Source: UBA1351 sp965140555 (GTDB lineage Bacteria > Bacillota > Clostridia > Lachnospirales > Vallitaleaceae). Taken from it: DNA of 64,000 bases. The position numbers and the translations under genes were made by a program. Below, piece by piece: positions 17,374 through 27,167 of this stretch; position 1 is the stretch's first letter, and the number at the start of each line of letters is the position of its first letter. The notes under the pieces are model-generated. The model searched no databases. It worked only from the letters and a program-made list of their open reading frames with translations, and was not told the DNA's origin. Where the stretch lies: the NCBI GenBank assembly GCA_965140555.1, contig OZ223259.1:1178001-1242000 (forward strand). The letters run 5' to 3'.

Positions 17374-20157
17374 TCATAGAAACATATGATTACGTAGCAG
17401 ATTTAATGCCTCCACAAATCGATACGATTCCACTGCTTTCTTTAAACGCTCTTTCTCTTCTACCCCATTATAGTGTGATGTTTTTTTATATTTCTCCCAA
17501 TTCTTTTTTATTTTATTTATATGATGTGATTCTAATGATTGAATCAGTGCATCATATATCCTTTTTTCATCTTCTATATCCTCTATCTCTACTACACGCT
17601 CACTAGCTTCATCTTGTTGCTCTATTAATTGGTGTTCTTTTAGAAAACGTTCTAACTCACCAATACTCTTCTCAACAGCATTCACTAAATCTGTAACGGG
17701 CTCCGAATGAATAGGTGCCCCTTCTTTCAGATTTCTATTAAGCGCACTTGCTAGCTCATATATATATTCCAATTCTAGGTTTCCGGCAGTCCCTTTAAGT
17801 TTGTGTACATCTTGAATCAACTGCTCCTTGTTTTCTGACTGCAAATCTTTCATCAAGGAACGCTTAAGTGATCCTTTGTTATTCTCGACATACTTTTTAA
17901 TCAACTCTATATAGAATTCTTCATTTCCGTTAACACGGTCTATGCCTTTTTCATATTGAATATCCACATCATAATCCTCAAGATCATCCACCCATTTGAA
18001 AGTATTTCCCATAGGTGTTATCTGTATATCTTCCATGACTTCATAGGATATATACTCTTTTAAAACGTCCATTAATCTTACCGGATTCACCGGTTTTGTC
18101 ACATGTGCATCCATTCCGGCACTATAGCTACGTTGATCATCACCGGCTAGCGCATGAGCTGTCATTGCGATAATCGGAATATGTTTTTGATTACGTTTTT
18201 CTATACTTCGTATACGACGTGTTGCCTCATATCCATCCATAACAGGCATCTGTATATCCATAAGTATCGCATCATAATCCCTTTCCATATATCGATTCAC
18301 TGCTTCATAGCCATCCATAACAATATCCACTTTAATATTCATCGCTGATAAAATCTCAACATCCAATAATTGATTAATTTCATTATCCTCAGCAACAAGT
18401 ATATTCGCTTCAAGAAAGTCCAACCGCTGTTCTTCAATAAGATTTTTCTTTAACTTGACTTCATTTTCTATGTCCATGGTTTTAAGAATGGAATTATAAA
18501 GCATGGATGGTAATATAGGCTTCGACAGTACATCTTGAAATCCCGCATCCTGCGCTTCTTTTAATGCCTTACGGTTCAAATAGGCACTAAACAAAATATT
18601 ATGAGATGTTTTTGGGGCCTTTTTCTTTATTTCTTTACCTAGCTCAATTCCGTTAATTCCCGGCATCTGCCAGTCAATAAAAATAACATCGTAATTATTT
18701 TCTTCATTTAGCATTAATGCTTCATAGGGATCTGTTGTTTTACTTACTGAAACACCTATGGATTGTAATTGATGTTCTAGTACATCACAAGAAATAGGAT
18801 TATCGTCCACAACAAGTACGTGCAAACGCTCTAATGGATGCTCTGTAAAAGCCTCACGAATAGTATTGCTGTTATCCTCCAGCTTAAATGGTAACACCAC
18901 CTTAAAGGTTGTTCCTACATTTACTTTGCTCTCAACCTCTATCCTTCCCCCCATTCTCTCGACAAGCTGATAAGTAATTGCCATACCAAGACCTGTTCCT
19001 CCATATTGGCGTGTTATAAAGCGCTCTCCCTGCTCAAATGGCCGTGACAATTTTTCTATTTGGGCTTCATTCATACCACGTCCCGTATCTTTGACACTGA
19101 ATTCCAAATGACATCGATCGCTTTCATCAATCCTTCGAGATTCATCTTCCAAACGAACTTTTAAAACAACATCCCCTTCATCTGTAAATTTGACAGCATT
19201 ACTTAATATATTATTTAAGATTTGCCGTAATCGCAGTTCATCCCCAATTAAATGTATAGGAATTTCATGAGATATATCAATATGGACCTCTACATCTTTT
19301 TCATCAATTCGATAAGCCATCATCTCAACAAGTTGTTCAAGAAGCTCAATAATATTTATGCGAATTTCTTCAATATCTATCTTTCCGGCTTCTAATTTGC
19401 TAAAATCCAATATATCGTTAATGATTCCTAAGAGTGATGTTGCTGATTGATTCATCATACGTAGATAGTCGTGTTGCTTTTGTGTCAATTCGGTTTTTCC
19501 CAAAATATTACCAAGGCCCAAAATCGCATTCATAGGAGTCCGAATTTCATGGCTCATCTTTGCCAAAAAAATACTTTTGGAAGCGTTAGCTTGTACAGCT
19601 AATTCTTTAGCTGTAACAAGTTTTTGCATATTCTCTTCTAATGCAACATTCTTTTGCGCTTGGGATCCTATAAGCTTTGACAGGGATTGAATGAATTTCA
19701 AATAACGATTAACCTCTTCTTCTGTAAAGACCGGAACATTTGCTAAACGTTTCGTAAATCCTTCTTTATCAAAGTCATACTGGTTACGTATCTGTTCAAA
19801 AAAAGTCTCATCCGGTTCATGCATAAGAAATTGACCGATAAAGAAGCTACCAATCTGCTCTCCTCTTATATAAATTGGTACGAGACAATCCACCAATCCA
19901 TGGGGACATTTATATATATATTGTTCTGCATCCGTATCCATTTTAGAATAAAAATGCATGTTACTTGCTTTACATACATCTGCTGACTTTGGATTTTTCC
20001 TGAAGTATTCTTTACATATGTTCTTCCCTCCAGATTCTATCAAAAACTCTCCATTGGTATTCACAATAGCCGACGGTAAACCAAAGGCTTCATAAAGCTG
20101 ATCCAATACTTCTTGAATTTGAACTGCATTTAACAATTTTCCTATATCATATTGCAT
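17374..20157 (-). CDS. PocR-domain hybrid histidine kinase with two receivers and Hpt
   Basis: 927 residues, cytoplasmic (no membrane segment). Order: PocR sensor (about 6-165; Cys48, Cys62, Cys84), HisKA with H203 (KMSHEIRTPMN), HATPase (about 300-425; DTGRGM, GGTGLGMAI), receiver 1 (about 450-560; FIDWQMPGING), receiver 2 (about 590-705; LMDIQMPVMDG) and Hpt (HKLKGTAGN, about 770-860). A complete internal phosphorelay of BarA type. PocR domains are thought to bind small diols or other hydrocarbons. It is followed by the REC-HD-GYP-REC gene in the same operon. ATG at 20157 follows AAGGGGAAGAT. Confidence 0.93.
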   Translation of the reverse strand: MQYDIGKLLNAVQIQEVLDQLYEAFGLPSAIVNTNGEFLIESGGKNICKEYFRKNPKSADVCKASNMHFYSKMDTDAEQYIYKCPHGLVDCLVPIYIRGEQIGSFFIGQFLMHEPDETFFEQIRNQYDFDKEGFTKRLANVPVFTEEEVNRYLKFIQSLSKLIGSQAQKNVALEENMQKLVTAKELAVQANASKSIFLAKMSHEIRTPMNAILGLGNILGKTELTQKQHDYLRMMNQSATSLLGIINDILDFSKLEAGKIDIEEIRINIIELLEQLVEMMAYRIDEKDVEVHIDISHEIPIHLIGDELRLRQILNNILSNAVKFTDEGDVVLKVRLEDESRRIDESDRCHLEFSVKDTGRGMNEAQIEKLSRPFEQGERFITRQYGGTGLGMAITYQLVERMGGRIEVESKVNVGTTFKVVLPFKLEDNSNTIREAFTEHPLERLHVLVVDDNPISCDVLEHQLQSIGVSVSKTTDPYEALMLNEENNYDVIFIDWQMPGINGIELGKEIKKKAPKTSHNILFSAYLNRKALKEAQDAGFQDVLSKPILPSMLYNSILKTMDIENEVKLKKNLIEEQRLDFLEANILVAEDNEINQLLDVEILSAMNIKVDIVMDGYEAVNRYMERDYDAILMDIQMPVMDGYEATRRIRSIEKRNQKHIPIIAMTAHALAGDDQRSYSAGMDAHVTKPVNPVRLMDVLKEYISYEVMEDIQITPMGNTFKWVDDLEDYDVDIQYEKGIDRVNGNEEFYIELIKKYVENNKGSLKRSLMKDLQSENKEQLIQDVHKLKGTAGNLELEYIYELASALNRNLKEGAPIHSEPVTDLVNAVEKSIGELERFLKEHQLIEQQDEASERVVEIEDIEDEKRIYDALIQSLESHHINKIKKNWEKYKKTSHYNGVEEKERLKKAVESYRFVEALNLLRNHMFL

Positions 20158-20240
20158 ATCTTCCCCTTCTTCCTATGTCTTTATTGCGACCTATACTTTC
20201 CCCATAAGCATCCATTTTCCAATCACTATATACCTTGATA

Positions 20241-20290
20241 AATGAAAACAGGCACAAACGAGAAGTCTCTCGTTTGTGCCTGTTTTCATT
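20241..20290. terminator. Strong bidirectional terminator
   Basis: A 23-bp perfect stem (AATGAAAACAGGCACAAACG... and complement) with a 4-nt loop AGTC. Lies 35 bp behind the DUF523/DUF1722 gene and before the PocR kinase. T-rich arm TGTTTTCATT on both strands. Confidence 0.75.
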
Positions 20291-20325
20291 ATAACACGGT
20301 CTGTTCAATTGAGCAAATCTATGTT

Positions 20326-21306
20326 TCATTTCTGATGCTTTGAATCCATAGGCTGCACCAATGTTTTGGGAAATGGATAAAATACACTTTGCTCCATAAG
20401 ATAAGGCTCTTCAAAACGTAACGTCCATGTATGCAAAATAGAAACGACAACGGATAGAGGTATATGTCCATGAAGATATGCCTCTATGTTTTCTAAGAAA
20501 TACCCCTTTTCTCCCTTTGATAGCTGATCTGAAAAGTATCCGAAAATATGCTGTAACATATTCACATGACGTCGCTTCTGAGGCGTCGTTGCCAATAATT
20601 TATTCAATTCGACCTCATAAAGCTTATACACCTCATCTAGCGACAACTCTTCATGATTGGCCACAAGTCGTCCCAATACCTTTTGACGACTTTGATTATA
20701 GCTCATAAAAAGGTACTTATGCCTACTTTGAAAATCGATGAGCGCTTTCATACTATGGGTATCACGAACAGCTCTAAAATCAGCATGGGTAAAAATACGC
20801 GTCAAAAAATGTTCCCGGATATCAAAATTCGTTAATCGCCCTTCATCTTCAAAAACCAATTCTCCAAAGGCGCCCATCATTTTCTCAGCAAAAACTCCAA
20901 TACCGTTTGTTGCTATCTTTTGAACCTTTCCGGGACCCTTGTAGATTTTAACATCCTTAATTCCACAGGTTGGTGAACGACTTTTGAGTATAAAACCATC
21001 CAATTCTTTATGCTGCTTTTTGTTCTTGATTTTTCGTATAACATCATCACTATAATGATCCATCAATTCACTGACATCATCCCCATTCAAAGATTTTATA
21101 AGTCGCCTTTTCCCGTCTATATCCGCCAAACGAATAGCTTCTCGGGGTACCGGCAAACCAATCCCCATTTCCGGACAATAGGTAACAAAATCAACCTCAT
21201 CTTTCATATGCGCTACAATGTCAGAATGAACCATTTGACCATCATACCGACAAGCATCGTATTCAATACACCGACTAATTAAGACATTCGGTTTGCTAAA
21301 CTCCAT
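20326..21306 (-). CDS. DUF523 and DUF1722 fusion protein (YbgA-like)
   Basis: 326 residues from the ATG at 21306, which follows AAAGGAGGAGAATA; the reading from 21336 has no site. N-terminal DUF523 (about 1-145: CIEYDACRYDGQ, YCPEMGIGLPVPRE, SRSPTCGIKDVKIY with conserved Cys), then DUF1722 (about 175-320: HADFRAV, KYLFMSYNQSRQKVLG, YFSDQLSKGEKGYF). Fused forms are widespread; DUF523 homologues have been linked to thio- or modified-nucleotide handling, but that is not shown here. Ends at a strong terminator. Confidence 0.9.
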   Translation of the reverse strand: MEFSKPNVLISRCIEYDACRYDGQMVHSDIVAHMKDEVDFVTYCPEMGIGLPVPREAIRLADIDGKRRLIKSLNGDDVSELMDHYSDDVIRKIKNKKQHKELDGFILKSRSPTCGIKDVKIYKGPGKVQKIATNGIGVFAEKMMGAFGELVFEDEGRLTNFDIREHFLTRIFTHADFRAVRDTHSMKALIDFQSRHKYLFMSYNQSRQKVLGRLVANHEELSLDEVYKLYEVELNKLLATTPQKRRHVNMLQHIFGYFSDQLSKGEKGYFLENIEAYLHGHIPLSVVVSILHTWTLRFEEPYLMEQSVFYPFPKTLVQPMDSKHQK

Positions 21307-21340
21307 TATTCTCCTCCTTTGTACCCCTCCGCACAAAAAA

Positions 21341-21922
21341 CTATAAATGGCCTTTTATTGCTAAACCTGTCTCCTCAGGATTCGGAATCAGCAATCGTAC
21401 TGCCTCTCCTGTTGAGACATTTTTTAATTCCAACACTTCTTTTTCTCCCCATAATAACGGCAACATAACATTACGGTCTTCCAAAACGACATGTATATCC
21501 ACCTGAGTCTTTGGTATTTCAAATAAAACCGGGTCTTTCTTAACCCTCTCACTGAGAAAATACACGGAACCGGAGTCTACGCATAAACGACCGATTTGTG
21601 TTGTGAATACTTTGGTTCCAAGTCCTGCCGGAATAAACCATGTATCGCCATCATCCGATTCACCTGAATAAATCCGATCAACCATGGTGGTTAAATACAG
21701 TCTCTTACCAAAATAGAATACCGCCCATACAATAACACTACGAAAAAACACCGTAGCAATGAACGACTCCAACTCCAATATTCCTTGATTCACAAGATGA
21801 AGGTAAAACCATTCATAAAGAAAAACCCCCAAAAATGCGACAGCTAAAAATTCCCAATGTAATCGATATATAACACGTCCCAAATGCTTCATATAGATTG
21901 CCTTTGCCATAATAGGCTTCAT
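21341..21922 (-). CDS. Membrane protein of unknown function
   Basis: 193 residues from the ATG at 21922, after AAGGAGGTTTGGT. Two membrane segments near the N-terminus (about 25-45 and 55-80), then a soluble 110-residue beta-rich domain. No family recognised. It lies 34 bp before the DUF523/DUF1722 gene and 90 bp behind the hybrid kinase gene at 22013, all in one direction. Confidence 0.6.
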   Translation of the reverse strand: MKPIMAKAIYMKHLGRVIYRLHWEFLAVAFLGVFLYEWFYLHLVNQGILELESFIATVFFRSVIVWAVFYFGKRLYLTTMVDRIYSGESDDGDTWFIPAGLGTKVFTTQIGRLCVDSGSVYFLSERVKKDPVLFEIPKTQVDIHVVLEDRNVMLPLLWGEKEVLELKNVSTGEAVRLLIPNPEETGLAIKGHL

Positions 21923-22012
21923 ACCAAACCTCCTTGTTATATTATAACCTTCATTATAACACAATGCGTAGGTTTTCTCACACTTTTGATTGCTTCTATG
22001 CTATTAAATGAC

Positions 22013-24637
22013 TTATATACCTATTCGACGCTTTAGCTCTTGAATCTTCTGATTTACCCCTATACGATGACTTTCTAGATGTTCTTCAATCCATTCCAAA
22101 TCTTCAATCACCTCATCCGCATAAACACTGTAACTCGAACCCCTAAGTTTATGTAACACCTCTTGTAATCGCCTTTTATCACCAGCACCTATCCATTCCT
22201 GTTCAAATTCGATAATTCTGGTCTCTACATCCTGCATATAGGTATAGATAATATCTTGTGCTGTTTCCTCATCTAGTTCTGTTTTCTCCATAAAACGTCG
22301 TACTAGTTTCTCATACCACGGATTATCTTGCGGTATCCCTTTGTGTGCATCTGCCCTTTTTAATCTTGCTACCGGCTGAGTTGTTTTTTCTGTATTATAG
22401 GTTCGGATAATTTGAATAATTTTCTCTATATCCACAGGCTTTGTTACATACTCTGTCATTCCGGCTTCCCTAGCCTTTCGTTTATCTTCATCTAGAGTAT
22501 GTGCTGTCAACGCAATAATCGGTACCTGTTCATATCCATCTATTCCTTTACGAATACGGCGAGTCGCTTCATATCCATCCATTTGGGGCATTTGAAGATC
22601 CATGAAAATAATATCATAGGCTTTCATCCGGCAACGTTCTATTGCTTCTATCCCACTCGCTGCCACATCACAAGATAAATGCTCCAGCTTCAATGTATTC
22701 ACAAACACCTGCTGATTAATAAGATGATCTTCTACCAAAAGAATGTTCATAGACCCTTTATCACCATTCTTTTCAGACGCTGCACTTGTTGGTGCCATTA
22801 ATACAGGTGTTACCCCTTGGACTACAATTTGGACCTTGAATTGCGTTTTCACATTCGGTTCACTATTGACCTCAATTTGACCATGCATAAGATTAACAAT
22901 CTCTTTCGTAATACTGAGTCCTAACCCATTTCCTCCATAGAGCTTCTGAATGGTTGCATTCCCTTTAGCAAAGGGTTCAAAAAGCCTCGGAATAAGTTTG
23001 GCATCAATCCCAATTCCCGTATCTTCCACTGCTATATAAACCACCCATTCTTGGTTATTTTGCTTCGTTCCATTAATACGTATTTTTACATAACCCTTAC
23101 GTGTAAATTTGAAGCTATTATTTAACAGATGTTCTAGAATTTGTCGTAATTTTTGTGGATCAGATACGACTCGTATCGGTAGAGGTTCTTTCATATCAAC
23201 AATAAACTCAATATTTTTTTCTTCTGCAATTCCTGCATATACAGCCAAAATATCTGCCAAAAGTTTTTTGAAGTCCATTTCCTGATAATTCAATTTTAAT
23301 TGTCCGACTTCAATCAATGTATAATCCATAATATCATTCACAATACTTTTGACAGACTGGGATGAAGCCATAACATGTTCAATATACTCGCGTTGTTGCT
23401 TCGAACACTCCGTATATCGCAACAACTGCATAAATCCTATAATACTGTTTAACGGAGTTCTAATCTCATGTCCCATAATTCCCAAGAATTCTAACCGACT
23501 CGACTTAGCTTCCTCTATACTTTTCTTCTCTTTTGCAACCATCAATTTATAACGTTCAATCTCCATCGTAAAATCTTGTACTTTGTCACTCAATCGCTCA
23601 ATTTCCTGTTCTTTATCATGCACAAAATGTGTCATATTCGCTAAATATTCGTTTAACCCTTCTCTTTCCAGTCTAGCGCTGGCGTTACCGCTCTTATCTC
23701 CATACCCCTTCAGTCTTTGATGAATCAGATGTACCAACTCTGTTGCATAACGTTCATGATCATTAACTTCCAAATACGCAAACATACCTGTCATTCCTAG
23801 AATCATCGCTGTAAAAGCAAACAAAATCAATTTTATATCTCGTAATCCGTCCGCAAATAAACGTTCATCCACCTCAATCAATAGATGCCACGGCATATTG
23901 TCAACACGATCTAGATAAATATGTTTCGTCCCTTCTTGACGGTAGCCCTCCGCTAAAAGTCTAGTAAATTCTTCTACTTGGAATAATTGCAACACTTTTG
24001 ATGTATCTTCATCCAGAATATATTCCCCCCTATTTCCAACTACCGAAACACGTACGCCTCTTTGAGGATGATAGTCCAACATTGCATTAATGGATGCTAA
24101 ATCATAACCGCAATAGATGAGACCTTCCCCATAGCCTATGGTAACTCCCAATTCAATAGATTCGTTATCTTCACTGACCGTGGGCTTTCCCCATGTAACT
24201 TTTCCTTCTTCAAAACCACTTTCTACCAGTATTTTTTTATTAATTATGGACATATTCTCAATCAAAACCGGTATCAATATACCCGTTTCTTCATCCAACT
24301 GAAAGGAACCCTTTGAATTTATGACATATAATCTATTCAAATATGGGAAAACAGTTTTGATATGCCTTAATAAAGATGCTGATTCACCCTCAACTTCTCC
24401 CCATTGAACAGAAAATACCTCTTCTATTCCTGTAAGCATTTCTACAGGCATAAAAAAGGTATCTAATACATGTTCCTTTGTGTGCAACCGCACTTGATTA
24501 TATTCTTGAATCATTTTATTCTGTGTTTGCTTTTCCATGGCATAAAAAGCTATACCTCCTGCAAGTATAATAGGAAGCCATACCAATGCTATAAAACTAA
24601 TAATAAAACGTGACTTGTAAGATAAGTTCCTTAACAT
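22013..24637 (-). CDS. Membrane hybrid histidine kinase with receiver and Hpt
   Basis: 874 residues from the ATG at 24637 (GAAGGG 7 bp upstream); the ATG at 24670 lacks a site. Membrane segments at about 10-32 and 275-297 enclose a 240-residue extracytoplasmic sensor of Cache type. Then a coiled coil, HisKA (MGHEIRTPLNSIIGF), HATPase (DTGIGID, GGNGLGLSI), one receiver (LLVEDHLINQQ, FMDLQMPQMDG, KPVD) and Hpt (HKLRGSSYSV). A full phosphorelay ending in Hpt, so a separate response regulator is expected; the REC-HD-GYP-REC protein is one candidate. The gene starts 40 bp after the ZIP transporter. Confidence 0.92.
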   Translation of the reverse strand: MLRNLSYKSRFIISFIALVWLPIILAGGIAFYAMEKQTQNKMIQEYNQVRLHTKEHVLDTFFMPVEMLTGIEEVFSVQWGEVEGESASLLRHIKTVFPYLNRLYVINSKGSFQLDEETGILIPVLIENMSIINKKILVESGFEEGKVTWGKPTVSEDNESIELGVTIGYGEGLIYCGYDLASINAMLDYHPQRGVRVSVVGNRGEYILDEDTSKVLQLFQVEEFTRLLAEGYRQEGTKHIYLDRVDNMPWHLLIEVDERLFADGLRDIKLILFAFTAMILGMTGMFAYLEVNDHERYATELVHLIHQRLKGYGDKSGNASARLEREGLNEYLANMTHFVHDKEQEIERLSDKVQDFTMEIERYKLMVAKEKKSIEEAKSSRLEFLGIMGHEIRTPLNSIIGFMQLLRYTECSKQQREYIEHVMASSQSVKSIVNDIMDYTLIEVGQLKLNYQEMDFKKLLADILAVYAGIAEEKNIEFIVDMKEPLPIRVVSDPQKLRQILEHLLNNSFKFTRKGYVKIRINGTKQNNQEWVVYIAVEDTGIGIDAKLIPRLFEPFAKGNATIQKLYGGNGLGLSITKEIVNLMHGQIEVNSEPNVKTQFKVQIVVQGVTPVLMAPTSAASEKNGDKGSMNILLVEDHLINQQVFVNTLKLEHLSCDVAASGIEAIERCRMKAYDIIFMDLQMPQMDGYEATRRIRKGIDGYEQVPIIALTAHTLDEDKRKAREAGMTEYVTKPVDIEKIIQIIRTYNTEKTTQPVARLKRADAHKGIPQDNPWYEKLVRRFMEKTELDEETAQDIIYTYMQDVETRIIEFEQEWIGAGDKRRLQEVLHKLRGSSYSVYADEVIEDLEWIEEHLESHRIGVNQKIQELKRRIGI

Positions 24638-24677
24638 ATATCGACCCTTCTTTATGGATCCCCACGTCATTTTGACA

Positions 24678-25502
24678 CTAGCCTAATGCCACATCTAAAA
24701 CCATCATAATTGCAAATCCTAACATACATCCAATAGTTGCTATGTCTGTACTGGAACCGCCTTCATCCTTTTGTGCTTCCGGTATTAACTCTTCAATAAC
24801 AACATATATCATCGCACCCGCTGCAAAAGCAAGCGCATACGGAAGTATAGGACGCATGGTAATAACGGCAAAAGCTCCCAAAACACCTGCAATCGGTTCA
24901 ACTAATCCGGATGCTTGTCCATATACAAAAGCCTTCCTTCTCGAAAACCCTTCTCGTCGTAGAGGAATCGATACGGCTGCTCCTTCAGGAAAATTTTGGA
25001 GTCCAATACCAATAGCCAGTGCCATCGCGCCTGCTAACGACGCTGTCTCCAATGAACCGGATGCCGCTGCACCAAAGGCCACACCAACAGCCAATCCTTC
25101 AGGGATATTATGCAAGGTAATGGCTAAAACCAATAATACACTTCGTTGCCAACTGGTTTTGACACCTTCGGCTTGGGAGCGGTCCAGTCCCATATGTAGA
25201 TGAGGGAGTGTTTTATCTACGAGATACAAGAATCCGCCACCTGCTAAAAATCCAATAGCAGCTGTTAACCATGCTATTTGTCCCTGTTCTTCAGCCATCT
25301 CGATACCGGGCGCCAATAACGACCAAAAACTCGCAGCAATCATTACGCCTGCCGCAAAACCTAACATACAATTGAGTACACTTTTATTAATGGATTTGAA
25401 AAAAAATACTAATGATGCGCCTAATGCCGTTACTCCCCATGTAAATAATGTCGCAAAAAGCGCTTGCAACACCGGATTAAACTGCTCTAACCATATTAAC
25501 AT
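24678..25502 (-). CDS. ZIP-family metal transporter
   Basis: 274 residues, eight hydrophobic segments. The metal-site helices are clear: HNIPEGLAVGVAFGAA (about 128-143) and GLQNFPEGAAVSIPLRREG (about 165-185). Family members import Zn2+, and some Fe2+ or Mn2+. The promoter at 25576-25604 has a 7-1-7 motif of Fur/Zur/PerR type in its spacer, supporting metal-repressed uptake. ATG at 25502 follows AAGGAGAAAAAG. The next gene downstream is the membrane hybrid kinase. Confidence 0.9.
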   Translation of the reverse strand: MLIWLEQFNPVLQALFATLFTWGVTALGASLVFFFKSINKSVLNCMLGFAAGVMIAASFWSLLAPGIEMAEEQGQIAWLTAAIGFLAGGGFLYLVDKTLPHLHMGLDRSQAEGVKTSWQRSVLLVLAITLHNIPEGLAVGVAFGAAASGSLETASLAGAMALAIGIGLQNFPEGAAVSIPLRREGFSRRKAFVYGQASGLVEPIAGVLGAFAVITMRPILPYALAFAAGAMIYVVIEELIPEAQKDEGGSSTDIATIGCMLGFAIMMVLDVALG

Positions 25503-25575
25503 CTTTTTCTCCTTCTGAACCCCTGATTTTATATCTGCTGAGGAATAAAGCTCCTATTCCCTTAATCTTATTTCT

Positions 25576-25604
25576 ATTATAGCATAATAATAATCATTCG
25601 TTAA
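25576..25604 (-). promoter_or_regulatory. ZIP promoter with Fur-family-like box
   Basis: Minus strand TTAACG (25599-25604), 17 bp, TATAAT (25576-25581). The spacer reads TGATTAT-T-ATTATGC, matching 11 of 14 positions of the consensus TGATAAT-N-ATTATCA. Seen directly; identity of the regulator (Fur, Zur or PerR) is inference. Confidence 0.6.
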
Positions 25605-25616
25605 TGGTATTTAACA

Positions 25617-26621
25617 TTATTTGAGTATTATTGGTGGAATTGCTACTTGTCGTTCCATATCAATACCGTGAATGGCTTTTATCATTTGATCAATCAGAAC
25701 ATGGGCATAGCTCGCCGGCTCAAAATAAACCGCGGGCATTTGTGGTGTAATCATGGGATGTAACCACGTATTCCCAAAAGTTACAACCTCCGGCATTTGG
25801 TTTTTCCACTCCTCACTCGCATGAATACGTTTCAAAACACCTGCTGCCACCTTTTCATTTGAACAAATAATACCTGTCGGTAACAATAATCCCTCAAACA
25901 AGTGCCCCGAGGCTTTATAAGACCCTTCAAATGTTTCTTCCTCCATCTCAATGATTGTTGTGTCATAACTTCCGATACCATATTTGTTCAAAAGTTGCTT
26001 GAACTTCAATTGCTTATCATAGGATGGCTTTTGATTTTTCTTACCACAGATAAGTGTAATATGCTGATGCCCCTTGTCCACAAGGTACTCCATAATTTGT
26101 TCCATGGCAAGCCCCTCATTTAAAGATACTTGATAACAATCTGAACCGTCTAACTTCCCATTAATAATAATGGGAACTGTATTGGCAATTCGATTCATAT
26201 GATCAACATAATCAAGGTCTGAAAGCATTTGATTCACTTGCCCTCCAATTTGAATAATTCCGTCCACGCGTCTTTCCATCAGAAATTCCAACATATGGTC
26301 TTCTAATTCAGCATCCCCATTAGACGTGTATAATGCCAAATGGTACCCTTGACTTCTTGCATAGGCTTCCGCTTTCATATACACATCCGACCAAAATGGA
26401 TCGCTTAAATCTTCCATAATATACCCGATTAAGTTCGTCTTTGTATTACTCAAACCCTTGGCAAGGCCATTCGGTTTAAAATCATATTTTTCTATAACAC
26501 GCATCACTTTTTCTTTTTTTTCCGGACGTACCCTTGCATTTTCTGTTAATACGCGTGAAACAGTTGCCGGAGAGACGCCGGCCTCTTTTGCAATATCATA
26601 TATAGTAATATTCTTCTTCAC
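25617..26621 (-). CDS. LacI-family transcriptional regulator
   Basis: 334 residues, GTG start at 26621 (GGAGC 9 bp upstream). HTH in residues 1-50 (ITIYDIAKEAGVSPATVSRVLTENARV), hinge, then a periplasmic-binding-like sensor domain (IGYIMEDLSDPFWSDVYMKAEAYA). It lies 12 bp behind the NifX-like gene and so is probably in its operon. No sugar genes lie next to it, so its target may be remote. C-terminus ends IPPIILK. Confidence 0.9.
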   Translation of the reverse strand: MKKNITIYDIAKEAGVSPATVSRVLTENARVRPEKKEKVMRVIEKYDFKPNGLAKGLSNTKTNLIGYIMEDLSDPFWSDVYMKAEAYARSQGYHLALYTSNGDAELEDHMLEFLMERRVDGIIQIGGQVNQMLSDLDYVDHMNRIANTVPIIINGKLDGSDCYQVSLNEGLAMEQIMEYLVDKGHQHITLICGKKNQKPSYDKQLKFKQLLNKYGIGSYDTTIIEMEEETFEGSYKASGHLFEGLLLPTGIICSNEKVAAGVLKRIHASEEWKNQMPEVVTFGNTWLHPMITPQMPAVYFEPASYAHVLIDQMIKAIHGIDMERQVAIPPIILK

Positions 26622-26633
26622 TCTTCGTTGCTC

Positions 26634-26969
26634 CTATTCTAACCTTCTCCACTCTGCCTCAATGTCTCGCAGTGCATCATCTATCATCTGCGGCTTTTTT
26701 ATCGCCGTTATTCCCATGCTATGTAGCTTTTCAACCATCGTTTGACCTATTTTCGAAACTAAGATAATGGAGCAATCCGATATACATTCTATCGTCTCCT
26801 CCATGGTTCCTAGTGGCACATTCAGTTGACTACATCCCGGAGCATTTTCCCTCCGTTCAATAAACTCAATACCATCATTGGTTAATTCAAAAATCAAGAA
26901 TTGTGGTGTTCTTCCAAAATGTGCATTAATAACTTTTCCATCTGAGCTTGCTACTGCAATCTTTATCAT
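26634..26969 (-). CDS. NifX/NifB-type dinitrogenase iron-molybdenum cofactor-binding domain protein
   Basis: 111 residues, one domain: IAVASSDGKVINAHFGRTPQF at the start with the family's HFG motif, then CSIILVSKIG and a C-terminal helix. Such small proteins bind Fe-S or FeMo-cofactor clusters in nitrogen fixers, but most in Clostridia are of unknown role. No nif structural genes are in the window. Precedes the LacI gene with a 12-bp gap. ATG at 26969 after GAGGAATAGGAT. Confidence 0.85.
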   Translation of the reverse strand: MIKIAVASSDGKVINAHFGRTPQFLIFELTNDGIEFIERRENAPGCSQLNVPLGTMEETIECISDCSIILVSKIGQTMVEKLHSMGITAIKKPQMIDDALRDIEAEWRRLE

Positions 26970-27077
26970 ATCCTATTCCTCGCTTTCCTGTACATCCTGA
27001 GCGAGTTATGCCTTACGCAATATCATAGTATATTTTGTGTAAAAGAGCAAGCAAAAGGAAGCCTTAAAGGGCATATA

Positions 27078-27107
27078 GTTGCTAACGCAACAAATATATG
27101 CTACAAT
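27078..27107 (+). promoter_or_regulatory. marR-MATE promoter with overlapping operator
   Basis: TTGCTA (27079-27084), 17 bp, TACAAT (27102-27107). GTTG-CTAACG-CAAC (27078-27091) is an inverted repeat over the -35. It resembles the 24-bp palindrome before the second MATE-MarR pair (AGTTG-TTATCG-CAACT at 48059-48074). Confidence 0.7.
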
Positions 27108-27167
27108 TATTGAATAATTACATTCATTTCATCATCATTTTTTTATAAAGAAATGGGAGGTTTCTAT

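Noticed and set aside
20147..20329. 60-residue frame upstream of the PocR kinase
   Set aside because: It crosses a strong terminator hairpin, has no ribosome site, and overlaps the kinase start.
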